Under the pieces are notes generated by a model. The model was given only the letters and a program-made list of their open reading frames with translations. It was not told the DNA's origin and made no database searches. The position numbers were made by a program, and so were the translations under genes. Below, piece by piece: positions 24,722 through 34,026 of a stretch of DNA of 64,000 bases (positions are counted from its first letter, which is position 1; every line of letters starts with the position of its first letter). Source of the DNA: Pseudomonas syringae KCTC 12500 (GTDB lineage Bacteria > Pseudomonadota > Gammaproteobacteria > Pseudomonadales > Pseudomonadaceae); assembly GCF_000507185.2 (NCBI RefSeq), contig NZ_AYTM02000002.1, positions 2,193,501 through 2,257,500 of the forward strand. The letters run 5' to 3'.

Positions 24722-26465
24722 GATGGTTACCCAGTGTTTCCAGTAACGCAATCTGCATCCGGGTATGCACACGGATCAGCCAGCGCCACAGCAATGCAGC
24801 GACCAGCGCAGCAACCAGAGCAACCACCAGCAGCAGTTCGTTGGCCGGCAGAATGCTTGCCGACAGCGCCGCCAGCATCACGAAAATCACCATCAGCGAT
24901 AACAGCGGAATCACCTCGGCCACGACCTTGCGCACGCGCACGGTATGCCGGCCCGCCATCTCGGGCTTCACGCCCATCTCGGCCAGCAGCATCGACAGTG
25001 CCTTGAGCTTGCGGTACGCAGCAATCAGAAAAGGCAGTGACAGCAGCAGCGCCGCGCCGCAGATCCAGGCTTTCTGATGGCTGACATCGCCCACCCATTC
25101 GCTCATGTAGCCGCCAAGACGCTCGGCAAAATAGCCACCGCTGAAAAAGATCGCCATCACCAGTGCCAGGTTGACGCCGACCTGCAAGAGAATCCGCCTG
25201 ATCATCCCGGCCAGCACTGCACTCTGGCCTTGCGGCTGAATGCTGCGCAGCCACTCGCCGTACATGCCGAACACCCGTGCAACGCGCCGGGGCATGATCG
25301 CCGCCAGCTTGAGCGACAACGGGTCTGCGCCGCGAATCAGGTACGGTGTCAGCAGGGTGGTGATGGCGGATACGGCGACTGCCACCGGGTACAGGAAGTC
25401 GCTGGTGACCTGCAGGGTCATGCCCAACGCTGCGATGATGAAGGAAAACTCGCCAATCTGTGACAGTCCCATGCCCACGCGCAGTGAGGTACGGCCATCG
25501 TTGCCTGCGATAAAGGCGCCCAGGCCGCAGGACAGCATCTTGCCCAGCACTACGGCAACGGTAATGACGGCGATCGGCCAGGCATATTGCAGCAGGATGC
25601 CCGGATCGATCATCAAACCGATGGCCACGAAAAAGATCGCGCTGAACATGTCGCGAACCGGCTCGATCAGGCGCTCGATCTTCAGCAGCTCACGCGACTC
25701 GGCCATGATCGCGCCGATCAGGAAGGCGCCGAGTACCATGCTGTATTCCAGCTTGACCACCAGCAGACAGAAGCCGAAACACAGGCCCAGGACGGTGATC
25801 AGCAGCATCTCGTTGCTTTCGAATCTGGCGACATAGGACAGCAGTCGAGGCACAACAAGGATACCGACCACCAGCGCCACGATCATGAACAGCGACAGCT
25901 TGCCGACGGTGGAGAACACTTCCCCGGAACTGACCGAGCCGCTGACGGCGATCCCGGACAGCAGCGCAATGATGCCGATACCGAGAATGTCTTCCACGAT
26001 CAACACGCCGAAAATCAACTGGGCAAAGCGCTGGTTCTTCATCTTCAGGTCGTTGAGCGCCTTGACGATGATGGTGGTGGAAGAGATCGCCAGAATCGCG
26101 CCGAGAAACAGCGAGTCCATGGTTTTCCAGCCAAAGAACTGCCCGATCTCATAACCGATCCAGATCATCAGGGCAATTTCCAGAAAGGCCGCGATGAACG
26201 CCGTGGCACCGACCTTGAACAGCTTGCGCAGGCTGAACTCCAGCCCGAGGCAGAACATCAGGAAGATCACCCCCAGTTCGGCCAGAATTTTGATGGTGTC
26301 TTCGTCGTGGATCAGACTGAATGGCGGGGTGTGCGGACCGATGATGAACCCGGCAACGATATAGCCCAGTACGACCGGCTGCCGGAGGCGATGGAAAAGA
26401 ATGGTCACCACACCGGCCACCAGCATGATCACTGCCAGATCCTGAATGAAATTGATGGCATGCAT
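24702..26465 (-). CDS. CPA2-family cation:proton antiporter (KefC/YbaL-like)
   Basis: A 587-residue inner-membrane protein of about 12-13 segments. The ATG at 26465 (MHAINFIQDLAVIML) has aaggag twelve to seventeen bases upstream. CPA2 hallmarks include RQPVVLGYIVAGFIIGPHTPP, FLMFCLGLEFSLRKL, ISSTTIIVKALNDL and GVLIVEDILGIGIIAL. It stops after the membrane domain plus further helices and lacks the cytosolic RCK/TrkA-N domain of KefB/C, so glutathione-type gating is not expected. It probably exchanges K+ or Na+ for protons. Confidence 0.85.
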   Translation of the reverse strand: MHAINFIQDLAVIMLVAGVVTILFHRLRQPVVLGYIVAGFIIGPHTPPFSLIHDEDTIKILAELGVIFLMFCLGLEFSLRKLFKVGATAFIAAFLEIALMIWIGYEIGQFFGWKTMDSLFLGAILAISSTTIIVKALNDLKMKNQRFAQLIFGVLIVEDILGIGIIALLSGIAVSGSVSSGEVFSTVGKLSLFMIVALVVGILVVPRLLSYVARFESNEMLLITVLGLCFGFCLLVVKLEYSMVLGAFLIGAIMAESRELLKIERLIEPVRDMFSAIFFVAIGLMIDPGILLQYAWPIAVITVAVVLGKMLSCGLGAFIAGNDGRTSLRVGMGLSQIGEFSFIIAALGMTLQVTSDFLYPVAVAVSAITTLLTPYLIRGADPLSLKLAAIMPRRVARVFGMYGEWLRSIQPQGQSAVLAGMIRRILLQVGVNLALVMAIFFSGGYFAERLGGYMSEWVGDVSHQKAWICGAALLLSLPFLIAAYRKLKALSMLLAEMGVKPEMAGRHTVRVRKVVAEVIPLLSLMVIFVMLAALSASILPANELLLVVALVAALVAALLWRWLIRVHTRMQIALLETLGNHQENSGH

Positions 26466-26756
26466 GATGGCGAAGCTCCTTGTGATGATGACGTTGCAAG
26501 CCGATATCGCCGCGCCCTTCAGGGCGACAGCTATCCTTTTCGTCACTAAAATCCGATAAAGACGTAGGAAAAAACCCGACCCACAGGTTTTTGCAGGTTA
26601 ACACCGCCCCCTTCGACATAAAGGCGGTGCAATATATGGAAACAGATAGTTATGACGCGTGACGGCCGCCTGCTGGCCAGCGTCCCGATAACTGTCGCAA
26701 GCCCCTTGAGCGCCAGCATAGGCGCCCCTTGAACACCTTGACCGTGTGAGTACGCT
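26466..26756. other. Intergenic region with a hairpin
   Basis: 291 bases between the divergent antiporter and thioesterase genes. CACCGCC (26602-26608) can pair with GGCGGTG (26623-26629) across a 14-base loop. No coding sequence is apparent; both promoters should lie here. Confidence 0.4.
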
Positions 26757-27242
26757 ATGGAACCCGGAAACGCCCAGCTGTCGATGACTGTATTGATGAC
26801 CCCGGACATGGCCAACTTCTCTGGCAACGTACACGGCGGCACATTGCTCAAGTACCTGGACGAAGTGGCCTACGCATGTGCCAGCCGCTACGCCGGACGC
26901 TACGTGGTGACGCTGTCGGTAGACCAGGTGATTTTCCGTGAGCCGGTGCACGTCGGTGAGCTGGTGACCTTTCTCGCCTCGGTCAATTACACCGGCAACA
27001 CCTCCATGGAGGTGGGCATCAAGGTGGTCACCGAAAATATCCGCGAACGCTCGGTACGTCACTCCAACAGCTGCTTCTTCACCATGGTTGCCGTGGACGA
27101 CAATCGCAAGCCCGCCAGCGTCCCGCCCCTGGAGCCCGAATCGGCCGATGCCAAGCGGCGTTTCATCCAGGCGCAGCAACGCCGCCAGATTCGTCAGGAA
27201 CTGGAAAAGCGTTATCAGGACATCAAGGAAGAAGCGTTGTAA
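26757..27242 (+). CDS. Acyl-CoA thioesterase (YciA/BACH-like hotdog)
   Basis: A 161-residue hotdog protein: MTVLMTPDMANFSGNVHGGTLLKYLDEVAYACASRYAG carries the HGG turn and catalytic Asp typical of YciA/acyl-CoA hydrolases, then VSVDQVIFREPVHVGELVTF-like strands and a basic helical tail (RRFIQAQQRRQIRQELEKRY). It hydrolyses acyl-CoA to free acid in the cytoplasm; chain preference is not readable. Confidence 0.87.
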   Translation: MEPGNAQLSMTVLMTPDMANFSGNVHGGTLLKYLDEVAYACASRYAGRYVVTLSVDQVIFREPVHVGELVTFLASVNYTGNTSMEVGIKVVTENIRERSVRHSNSCFFTMVAVDDNRKPASVPPLEPESADAKRRFIQAQQRRQIRQELEKRYQDIKEEAL

Positions 27243-27248
27243 TTACCC

Positions 27249-27275
27249 GGCTCGGGCATCGATGCCCGAGCCTTT
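27249..27275 (+). terminator. Terminator between the thioesterase gene and pdxY
   Basis: GGCTCGGGC pairs with GCCCGAGCC around atcgat, followed by TTT. It stands between convergent genes, and the perfect nine-base stem could serve both strands. Confidence 0.7.
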
Positions 27276-27288
27276 GATAGCAGCTCTA

Positions 27289-28155
27289 TTACAAACGCAC
27301 GGCTTCGAACTTTACCCGTGGATGCGCGATGCGATCCTGAGCGCGCACCAGTTCCAGCTCATAGCTGCCACAGGCCTGGGTTTCCAGCAGCACCTCGTGG
27401 ACGGCGGCCGCAGCGAACTCGAACGCTGCAACCAGATCGTCGCCGAGCAGCACACGCGACAGAAACAACCCGGAGGTCAGATCACCCACGCCGACCGGCT
27501 GACGCGGAAATGCCAGTAACGGGCGGCGCAGATGCCAGCTGGCCTCGGCAGTGACCAACAGCATTTCAAAACCATCGGCGGCCTTGCCGGGGTAATCGAG
27601 GTGTTTCACCACAATCGCCTTGGGACCACGCGCCAGCAAGGCACGCGCCATCGCCAGGCAGTCGTGCAGTGATTCGGGCTTACGCCCCGAGAAGCTGTCC
27701 AGCTCCAGTTGATTGGGGCACATGAAGTCCGCCATGGCCGCCGCTTCCTGCAGCAGGAAATCACTGACTTCGGGCGCAACGATGCAGCCTTTTTCAGGAT
27801 GGCCCATCACCGGGTCGCACAGGTACAGCGCTTTCGGATTGGCCGCCTTGATGCGTGCCACGCCCGTGAGGATCGCCCTGCCCTGCGCCGCACTGCCCAG
27901 ATACCCCGACAGCACCGCATCGCAGTTGCCCAGCTCGCCGATGGCGGCAATCCCGTCGATCAGCGCAGGAATCTGCTGCGGAGCCAGCACTTCGCCGGTC
28001 CACTGCTTGTATTGCGTGTGGTTGGAGAACTGGACCGTGTTGAGCGGCCAGACGTTGACCCCGATACGCTGCATCGGGAACACCGCTGCGCTGTTGCCGG
28101 CGTGGCCGAATACCACATGGGACTGGATAGCGAGCAAATGAGGCGTACGTTTCAT
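27289..28155 (-). CDS. pdxY: Pyridoxal kinase
   Basis: A 288-residue ribokinase-fold enzyme of the PdxK/PdxY group, from ATG 28155 ([27 protein letters not shown]). Visible features are the substrate-side [20 protein letters not shown], a nucleotide-side block [11 protein letters not shown] and the catalytic loop [10 protein letters not shown] with the general-base Asp. It phosphorylates pyridoxal to pyridoxal 5'-phosphate in the B6 salvage pathway. The length matches E. coli PdxY (287). No clear ribosome site precedes the ATG. Confidence 0.92.
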   Translation of the reverse strand: MKRTPHLLAIQSHVVFGHAGNSAAVFPMQRIGVNVWPLNTVQFSNHTQYKQWTGEVLAPQQIPALIDGIAAIGELGNCDAVLSGYLGSAAQGRAILTGVARIKAANPKALYLCDPVMGHPEKGCIVAPEVSDFLLQEAAAMADFMCPNQLELDSFSGRKPESLHDCLAMARALLARGPKAIVVKHLDYPGKAADGFEMLLVTAEASWHLRRPLLAFPRQPVGVGDLTSGLFLSRVLLGDDLVAAFEFAAAAVHEVLLETQACGSYELELVRAQDRIAHPRVKFEAVRL

Positions 28156-28273
28156 GGGGGGCGGAATCCTGAACACGATGCAAATGCAATAATGAGAAAT
28201 ATAAGTCGCGCAGTATGGCTGTAAATCACTCAGGACAGTTAAGCTGACGACTCCTACGCTGGAGCACTCCGTC

Positions 28274-28666
28274 ATGCTGACCCTGGGAAACATCTTCGTG
28301 CTGATGCTGTTCGCGAGCGCCGCGGCCTGGTGGTGGCACGCCCATGGTCTGCGCGAAAAGGCGCTGGCACGCGTCAAGCAGCACTGCGAACGCCTTGAGC
28401 TGCAATTGCTGGACGACGCGGTTGCCCTGCGCCGCCTGACCTTCGCCCGCGACGCTCAGGGCCGCAAACGCCTGGCCCGCGTGTATGGCTTCGAGTTCAC
28501 GGTGACCGGCGAGCAACGTCACCCTGGCACGATCACCATGTTCGGCGCGCACACTGCGCAAATCGAACTGGCACCCTACCCGTTTGAAATCAAAACACCA
28601 CCACCCAGCGCTGAAGTTATTCAGATGAGCGAATGGCGTCAATCGCATCAGAAATGGAAGCAGTAG
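28274..28666 (+). CDS. DUF3301 protein, membrane-anchored
   Basis: A 130-residue protein with one N-terminal membrane segment ([22 protein letters not shown]) and a cytoplasmic domain with [18 protein letters not shown] and [22 protein letters not shown], the DUF3301 pattern. A ctggag ribosome site precedes the ATG. Function is unknown. It is divergent from pdxY and convergent with a CobW-type GTPase gene. Confidence 0.75.
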   Translation: MLTLGNIFVLMLFASAAAWWWHAHGLREKALARVKQHCERLELQLLDDAVALRRLTFARDAQGRKRLARVYGFEFTVTGEQRHPGTITMFGAHTAQIELAPYPFEIKTPPPSAEVIQMSEWRQSHQKWKQ

Positions 28667-28727
28667 CCACGCACGACTCTTGTTGCCGCGATTCAGCGCT
28701 CATCTCCATGCGCAAATCCGGCTGACT

Positions 28728-28815
28728 AGCGTGCCAGGGCTCCGGGTTGGCATGCCGTCCCGGACGCTCTGCGTGCTGCCCTCAGCTATCACCTGTCACC
28801 TGTCACCTGTCACGC
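28728..28815. repeat. REP fragment and short tandem repeat
   Basis: A degenerate REP (gctccgggttggcatgccgtcccggacgctctgcg) is followed by about three and a half copies of tcacctg (28789-28814), ending on the stop codon of the GTPase gene. Confidence 0.5.
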
Positions 28816-29781
28816 CAGACACTCCCGCATCTGCGCCTGCAACTTATCCACATCCTGCGCTGTGGAAAAGATCAACTCCAGGCGAGAGTCCTGACGCCAT
28901 TCGCTGATTTGCCAGGCCAGCGGAGCCCCATTTACCACGTTGCCGGAATACCAGCCGCCCTCGCTGTGGATAACCATCTTCGCCCGCCGCCAATCAAGGC
29001 TTTCCAGCCAGTGCAGGATGCGCTGCAGATCAAAGCGCTGCGAGGGATGCCAGCGCCAGCCGATGCTCCAGCCGTCAGCACTGACCTGACTCAGACAGAT
29101 CGGCACCTTCGGGTCGGTCCATAGCGCGGGCAAGTGGCCGACGCCGTTGGGCAGCATCAGCTTATCCACAGTCTGTTTATCCACAGCGGTGCCACTGGCG
29201 AACCCCGGCACACGGCTCAGGGGCAGCTCGCCGTGTCGGGTCCAGATCAAGGCATGCGGCAGCAACTGTTCGGCCAATGCCTGGCGAGCGACATCATCCA
29301 GTTGCTCGGACTTGTTCATGACCACCAGCCCGGCGTGCGCCAGGGCTTCCTGCTGAGTACTCGGCAACGGTTGTCCGGCGAGCATTGCCTGCGCATCCAG
29401 CACCACCACGCCGGGCTGAACATCCAGAACGCCGCGCCACGGCGCTTCGCGCAATTGCGTCATCAGTTGCGCGGGATGGCCCAGCCCCGAAGGCTCGATC
29501 AACAGACGGTCCGGCCGCGCCTTGCGCAACAAACGCCCCAGGCCGATCTGAAATGGCACGCCATTGACGCAACACAGGCAGCCGCCAGCCACTTCGCCAA
29601 GTGCGATACCATCGGCATCCGTGGTCAGCAGCGCGGCGTCCAGGCCGATCTGCCCGAACTCATTGATCAATATAGCCCAGCGCTCATGGGCAGGTTTCTG
29701 CGCCAGCAGACGCTTGATCAGGCTGGTCTTGCCGGCGCCCAACGGGCCACCGATGACATGCGTCGGTATGTTTTGCAGCAT
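28810..29781 (-). CDS. COG0523 (CobW-family) metal-chaperone GTPase
   Basis: A 323-residue G3E GTPase, taking the ATG at 29781 (MLQNIPTHVIGGPLGAGKTS); one ten codons earlier is possible. It has Walker A GGPLGAGKTS, the metal-binding GGCLCCVNG (CxCC) motif, a LIEPSGLGHP switch and a NKSE base-recognition motif. The C-terminal domain is shorter than in ZigA. COG0523 proteins are thought to deliver zinc or cobalt to client proteins under shortage. It lies near zigA and the DUF1826 gene; a similar second CobW gene sits in the zinc-starvation cluster of P. aeruginosa. No Zur box is visible at its own start. Confidence 0.82.
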   Translation of the reverse strand: MLQNIPTHVIGGPLGAGKTSLIKRLLAQKPAHERWAILINEFGQIGLDAALLTTDADGIALGEVAGGCLCCVNGVPFQIGLGRLLRKARPDRLLIEPSGLGHPAQLMTQLREAPWRGVLDVQPGVVVLDAQAMLAGQPLPSTQQEALAHAGLVVMNKSEQLDDVARQALAEQLLPHALIWTRHGELPLSRVPGFASGTAVDKQTVDKLMLPNGVGHLPALWTDPKVPICLSQVSADGWSIGWRWHPSQRFDLQRILHWLESLDWRRAKMVIHSEGGWYSGNVVNGAPLAWQISEWRQDSRLELIFSTAQDVDKLQAQMRECLA

Positions 29782-29833
29782 GAGATCACTTTTGGCGAAT
29801 GCGTTGTTCATTGAAGAGCAAGGAAGGATACCG

Positions 29834-30208
29834 ATGCAAGTAATGCGGCTGTCTGCCCGCCTGGCGTTGATGCTGCTGACAGCGTCTTGCGGCTCGGCGT
29901 GGGCCGAAGCGTGTCTGGTCCACAGCCAGGCCGAAAGGCTCGACGTGAAGGTCTGCCAGGAAAATATCAACATTCCGGCAAACCTGTTTCACGACAGCTT
30001 CTGCCAGCCGCAACTGGCCGGGCAGAAGACCGAGACCACCTATTCGCAACAATGCCCGGCAGGCGCATTCGGCGTTTGCCGCAATGCGCAGGTTGCCAAT
30101 ATGCCGTATCGCGAGCACATCCACTATTACGGCGTCGCCGGTGACGCGCTGTACCTCAAGCCCTTTTGCGAAGGCCAGAGCAAGGGGCAGTGGATAACGC
30201 CTGACTGA
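29834..30208 (+). CDS. Small secreted cysteine-containing protein, unknown
   Basis: A 124-residue protein with aggaagga before the ATG and a signal peptide (MRLSARLALMLLTASCGSAWA, cut before EACLV). The mature part has about six cysteines (ACLV, KVCQEN, SFCQPQ, QCPAG, GVCRN, PFCEG) consistent with periplasmic disulfides. No family recognised. It lies between the two GTPase genes on the opposite strand. Confidence 0.7.
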   Translation: MQVMRLSARLALMLLTASCGSAWAEACLVHSQAERLDVKVCQENINIPANLFHDSFCQPQLAGQKTETTYSQQCPAGAFGVCRNAQVANMPYREHIHYYGVAGDALYLKPFCEGQSKGQWITPD

Positions 30209-30211
30209 GCA

Positions 30212-30862
30212 TCACGCCATCCAGTCCAGCGTCAAAATCAACCTGCGCTCATTGCGCAGCAGTTGCGGCGAGCGATGGATCAGGCCAAAACCTTCATTGC
30301 CGTGCCAGCGCTCGCCCTTGAGCAGCGCTACTTCACCACTATTGATCTGCTGGATATGGGCGACATCTGTCGGCTCGGCGTCCAGATGCCCCAGTTGTTT
30401 GCGGTCCATCACCCCTTCATGCAGCCATTGACTGCCAACCCCACCGTAAGTGGTGATAAGACGCACAGGCACGTGGTCGACATGGAAGCGCGGGCACATG
30501 GCCTTGTCGAGCACCCGCAAGCGCAGGCCAACGCATTCGGCACCCAGCAGACAGGCATAGGCGCCGACCAGCCAGGAAACGTCGGCAATGAATCCCTGAT
30601 AGCCCAGCAGGTCGGAATAGCCCGATGCCAGCGCGCTCAAGTCAGGCTCGACCTCGCCGCCCTGCACTTCCAGGGTCATGGACTCGGCTAAAGGCTCACC
30701 CATCGACAGCAGCAAGGCACCGAAGTCTTCTATGTGCGCAGGCAGTTGACGCTGCCAGAGCGCCAGGTTGACGCCATCCTGCAGAATATCGCCCAGCACG
30801 TCGGGCGTATCGCCCTGTGCCTGTCGGATTGCGGTTTCAGGTTTAAAACGATAAGCCAGCAT
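30212..30862 (-). CDS. DUF1826 protein in the zigA operon
   Basis: A 216-residue protein with the DUF1826 pattern: LALWQRQL near residue 35, CPRFHVDHVPVRLITTYGGVGSQWL in the middle and GEVALLKGERW, HRSP near the end. The HxD and later His residues, in a jelly-roll-like spacing, suggest a metal site, which is inference. Its ATG overlaps the zigA stop codon, so the two are translationally coupled and should share Zur control. The function is unknown; the constant pairing with a zinc-chaperone GTPase suggests a zinc-sparing or zinc-transfer role. Confidence 0.82.
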   Translation of the reverse strand: MLAYRFKPETAIRQAQGDTPDVLGDILQDGVNLALWQRQLPAHIEDFGALLLSMGEPLAESMTLEVQGGEVEPDLSALASGYSDLLGYQGFIADVSWLVGAYACLLGAECVGLRLRVLDKAMCPRFHVDHVPVRLITTYGGVGSQWLHEGVMDRKQLGHLDAEPTDVAHIQQINSGEVALLKGERWHGNEGFGLIHRSPQLLRNERRLILTLDWMA

Positions 30863-32070
30863 CAGGCAGCCACCTCTTCATGCCAATCGCCAAACGGATC
30901 GGCCAGCGCACGCCAACGGTCGGCGCCCGCCTCCATCTCCGCATCAGTGAGCAGGCAGTTGTCCAGCTCGGCAGTCAACTGCGCAAAATCAATGTTCTGG
31001 CCGATGAACACCAGCTCCTGCCGACAGTCGCCGGTTTCAGTCGTCCAGTTCTCCAGAATGGAACTGACACTTTCCTTGTCGTCGGGCCAGCTGTCGCGGT
31101 TCACGAAACGCCACCAGCGCCCGGCAAAACCATGACGCATCAAGCCGCCTGCCTGCGACCAGCTGCCCGCATCCTTGTATTTACTGGCCAGCCAGAAGAA
31201 GCCTTTGGAGCGCAACAGCTTGCCGTTGCTCCAGGGACGATTGATGAAATCGAAAAAGCGCTCCGGATGGAACGGTCGGCGAGCACGATAGGCCGTTGAT
31301 GCAATGCCGTACTCTTCGGTTTCCGGCAGGTGTTCGCCGCGCATTTCCTTGAGCCAGCCCGGTGCCTGGGAAGCGCGCTGGAAGTCAAAACGTCCGGTGT
31401 TGAGAATCGTCGCCAACGGCACATGGCCCATCACCATCGGCACAATCTCGGCTTCCGGGTTGAGGCGTTTGAGGATCGCCATCAGCTCTTCACGCTCACT
31501 GGAGCTGATCAGGTCGATCTTGCTGAGCAGGATGACGTCGGCAAACTCGATCTGCTCGATCAGCAGGTCGGTAATCGAGCGATCATCGTCTTCTCCCATG
31601 GTTTCACCGCGTGTGGACAAGCCGTCTGCCGCCTCGTAATCGAGCAGGAAGTTCACGCCGTCGACCACGGTGACCATGGTGTCCAGGCGCGCCAGGTCCA
31701 TCAGGCTTTTGCCGGCCTCGTCGCGGAAGGTGAAGGTTTCAGCCACGGGCAACGGCTCGGAGATTCCTGTGGATTCGATCAATAAGTAATCAAAACGACC
31801 GTCCTGAGCCAGACGGCTGACCTCTTCGAGCAGATCCTCGCGCAGGGTGCAGCAAATGCAGCCATTGCTCATCTCGATCAGCTTTTCTTCGGCACGGTTC
31901 AGGCTGACATCACGCTGAACTTCGCTGCCGTCGATGTTGATCTCGCTCATGTCATTGACGATCACCGCAACCCGCAGGTTTTCACGGTTGCGCAGCACGT
32001 AATTGAGTAAAGTGCTTTTTCCGGCCCCGAGAAAACCGGACAGGACGGTAACGGGTAGAAGATTTGCCAT
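30862..32070 (-). CDS. zigA: Zinc-regulated GTPase metallochaperone ZigA
   Basis: A 402-residue COG0523 GTPase: Walker A SGFLGAGKSTLLNYVL, the CxCC motif NGCICCTLRED, the switch ESTGISEP, LSKIDL for guanine recognition, and a C-terminal CobW_C domain (about 250-385; RPFHPERFFDFI). Relatives bind zinc and act during zinc starvation under Zur repression. A perfect Zur-like palindrome lies 90 bases upstream, fitting that model. Followed directly by the DUF1826 gene. Confidence 0.9.
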   Translation of the reverse strand: MANLLPVTVLSGFLGAGKSTLLNYVLRNRENLRVAVIVNDMSEINIDGSEVQRDVSLNRAEEKLIEMSNGCICCTLREDLLEEVSRLAQDGRFDYLLIESTGISEPLPVAETFTFRDEAGKSLMDLARLDTMVTVVDGVNFLLDYEAADGLSTRGETMGEDDDRSITDLLIEQIEFADVILLSKIDLISSSEREELMAILKRLNPEAEIVPMVMGHVPLATILNTGRFDFQRASQAPGWLKEMRGEHLPETEEYGIASTAYRARRPFHPERFFDFINRPWSNGKLLRSKGFFWLASKYKDAGSWSQAGGLMRHGFAGRWWRFVNRDSWPDDKESVSSILENWTTETGDCRQELVFIGQNIDFAQLTAELDNCLLTDAEMEAGADRWRALADPFGDWHEEVAA

Positions 32071-32159
32071 CAGGATTCTCCAGGCAGCTGCAAGGTTTGA
32101 ACCTTGTTCATGTCAGCTGCGACGAATCCCTCTGGCAGCCAACTCTAATCACAACAGGA

Positions 32160-32174
32160 TGTTATAGTATAACA
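32160..32174. promoter_or_regulatory. Zur box between zigA and a divergent secreted-protein gene
   Basis: TGTTATAGTATAACA is a perfect 15-base palindrome around a central G, matching the gammaproteobacterial Zur consensus core GTTATANTATAAC at every position. It is 90 bases from the zigA start and 37 bases from the start of the divergent gene, so one site could repress both. Confidence 0.85.
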
Positions 32175-32210
32175 ACTGTAAATAGCTATGGCCTTGCTGA
32201 AGGGATCTTC

Positions 32211-32594
32211 ATGAGACGGGTTTCAACAGGCTTGATGGCGCTGCTGATCAGCGCGCATTTGATGGCTGCACCACCAAGACCCTCCGCCGATCTCGCCACC
32301 TGCACGCGCAGTGCGACGCTGCTGGCGTGCAACGATGCGCACGGCAATAGCTACAGCGTGGCCACCGCCGGATCAACGACCTGGTTGAAGGGTTACGAGG
32401 TACTCGACAAGCGCCGCTGGGCACAGACCAACAGTCGCTATGGCCAGTTGACGTTTTTTACCGGGCTGGCTTCCGACGGCGAAGCCTGGGCAGGCACTGT
32501 GCAGCGCGTAGGCTGGACGACAATCACTCGGGTATCCAGCTCAAGCGGTACGCGCAGCAAGATCACCTGCAGCCGCTTGAACGGCTGCCGCTAA
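32211..32594 (+). CDS. Small secreted protein divergent from zigA, unknown
   Basis: A 127-residue protein with signal peptide MRRVSTGLMALLISAHLMAA. The mature part has four cysteines (ATCTRS, LLACND, ITCSR, NGCR) that could form two disulfides, and a Ser/Thr/Gly-rich body (YSVATAGSTTWLKGYEVLDKRRW). No family recognised. An aaggga ribosome site lies ten bases before the ATG. The Zur box 37 bases upstream suggests it is made when zinc is scarce. Convergent with the amidase gene. Confidence 0.72.
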   Translation: MRRVSTGLMALLISAHLMAAPPRPSADLATCTRSATLLACNDAHGNSYSVATAGSTTWLKGYEVLDKRRWAQTNSRYGQLTFFTGLASDGEAWAGTVQRVGWTTITRVSSSSGTRSKITCSRLNGCR

Positions 32595-32599
32595 GCCGG

Positions 32600-33838
32600 T
32601 CAGACCGGCTGTTCCTGCTTCTGCGCCTGCAGCCAGGCCATGTGCGAATCCACTGGCGGGTTACGCTGGAAATAGCGCTGCAGGCCATCGAAAAGGCCAT
32701 CGGCAACGGCCTGTTGATGACGCGCAGTAACCAGACGCTGACTATCGCGGCTGTTGGAGATGAAACCGGTTTCGACCAGAATCGACGGCACGTCCGGTGA
32801 TTTGAGAACGGCGAACCCGGCCTGTTCAACACGCTTCTGATGCAGCGTGGTGATGCCTTCCAGACTGCCCAGCACGGTGTGACCCAGTTGCAGACTGGCC
32901 GCAATGGTGGCGTTCATCGACATGTCGAGAATCACCCCGGCAAGCATCGGGTCCTTGTCCTTCAGATTGAGCAGCGACGTGGCACCCAGCAGGTCCGCGC
33001 CGTTTTCCCGCTGAGCCATGAAGCGCGCCGTTGCCGACGTTGCACCACCTTCGGAAAGAGCGAACACCGACGCACCCGATGCCGTCAGACGAGGCGCAGC
33101 ATCGGCGTGCACGGAAATGAACATGTCGGCGTTGGACTTGTGCGCGAACTCGACACGCTTGCGCAGCGGTACGAAAAAGTCATCGTTGCGCACCAGACGT
33201 ACGTCGAAGCCTTTCTCGCGCTTCAAGCGTCGGGCCAGCAATTGAGCGATGGAGAGCACCACATCTTTTTCGCGCTCCCCCCGCGAACCCACGGCACCAG
33301 GATCCTTGCCGCCATGGCCGGCATCGACCACCACCATGATGTCGCGTCCGGTGTGCGCCTTGCTGGTCGGGATCGGCACAGGCACCGGCGGCGGCAGCTC
33401 AGCCATCTGCACAGGAGCATGGGCCGTGGAACTCATGTCCAGCACCAGCCGATGCCCCTGCCCGCCTTCCGGACCAAGCAGGAAACTGTTGAGCTGTACC
33501 GGTGCGGTGAGGTCCAGCACGATGCGTGTGTCGTCACCCTGGCCGTAGTGCCCGGAACGAATCGATTTTATGACGGTACGGTCCAGCGCCAACTGGCTGA
33601 AGTCGCCGGTCAGCCGCGAACCGCTGACGTCGATGATCAGGCGGTCGGGGGCTGTCAGGGTGAAGGTCTTGTATTGCACCGGGCCGCTCAGGTCGAGGAC
33701 CAGTCGCAGCTTGTCGTTGGTACGCCAAAGGCGGGCGTTACGGATCTGCGTGGCGAAGGCACCCAACGGCAACGTAAGGGCCGCGCTGGCCAGCAGCATG
33801 TTGAGCAACACTTGGCGTCGGTGCATGGAACGTCTCAA
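32600..33838 (-). CDS. amiA: N-acetylmuramoyl-L-alanine amidase, Tat-exported (AmiA/AmiC type)
   Basis: A 412-residue peptidoglycan amidase. The ATG at 33826 (four codons in) is an alternative start. A twin-arginine signal (RRQVLLNMLLASAALTL) leads to an AMIN domain (about 35-140) and a zinc Amidase_3 domain (about 180-390). Zinc-ligand regions are VVDAGHGGKDPGAVG and ISVHADA; the C-terminal catalytic Glu lies in SILVETGFIS. It cleaves the lactyl-amide bond for cell separation. A near-consensus Zur box upstream and the neighbourhood indicate it is the zinc-starvation paralogue rather than housekeeping AmiB. Confidence 0.88.
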   Translation of the reverse strand: MRRSMHRRQVLLNMLLASAALTLPLGAFATQIRNARLWRTNDKLRLVLDLSGPVQYKTFTLTAPDRLIIDVSGSRLTGDFSQLALDRTVIKSIRSGHYGQGDDTRIVLDLTAPVQLNSFLLGPEGGQGHRLVLDMSSTAHAPVQMAELPPPVPVPIPTSKAHTGRDIMVVVDAGHGGKDPGAVGSRGEREKDVVLSIAQLLARRLKREKGFDVRLVRNDDFFVPLRKRVEFAHKSNADMFISVHADAAPRLTASGASVFALSEGGATSATARFMAQRENGADLLGATSLLNLKDKDPMLAGVILDMSMNATIAASLQLGHTVLGSLEGITTLHQKRVEQAGFAVLKSPDVPSILVETGFISNSRDSQRLVTARHQQAVADGLFDGLQRYFQRNPPVDSHMAWLQAQKQEQPV

Positions 33839-33886
33839 AGAGCAAATTGAGCATCCCGGCTCACGAAGGGTTCATCCACATCATTA

Positions 33887-33899
33887 GTAACAATATAAC
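33887..33899. promoter_or_regulatory. Imperfect Zur box upstream of the amidase gene
   Basis: On the minus strand GTTATATTGTTAC matches GTTATANTATAAC at 10 of 12 defined positions. It lies 49-61 bases before the amidase start. Confidence 0.6.
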
Positions 33900-34026
33900 A
33901 TGCAGTTACGGACGAAAGATGAGGCCCTTCATGAAGATTAAGTCATCTGAAACGCTGTCAAAGGCGACAAAAAATCATCACCTCTGCGCAGCGTGTTCCA
34001 CGTGGAACATAACTCCATGAATTTGA

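Noticed and set aside
28789..28814. Short tandem repeat of tcacctg, considered as a CRISPR or phase-variable tract.
   Set aside because: Only about 3.5 units of 7 bases, no spacers, and it sits past the stop of the GTPase gene, so no coding phase effect.
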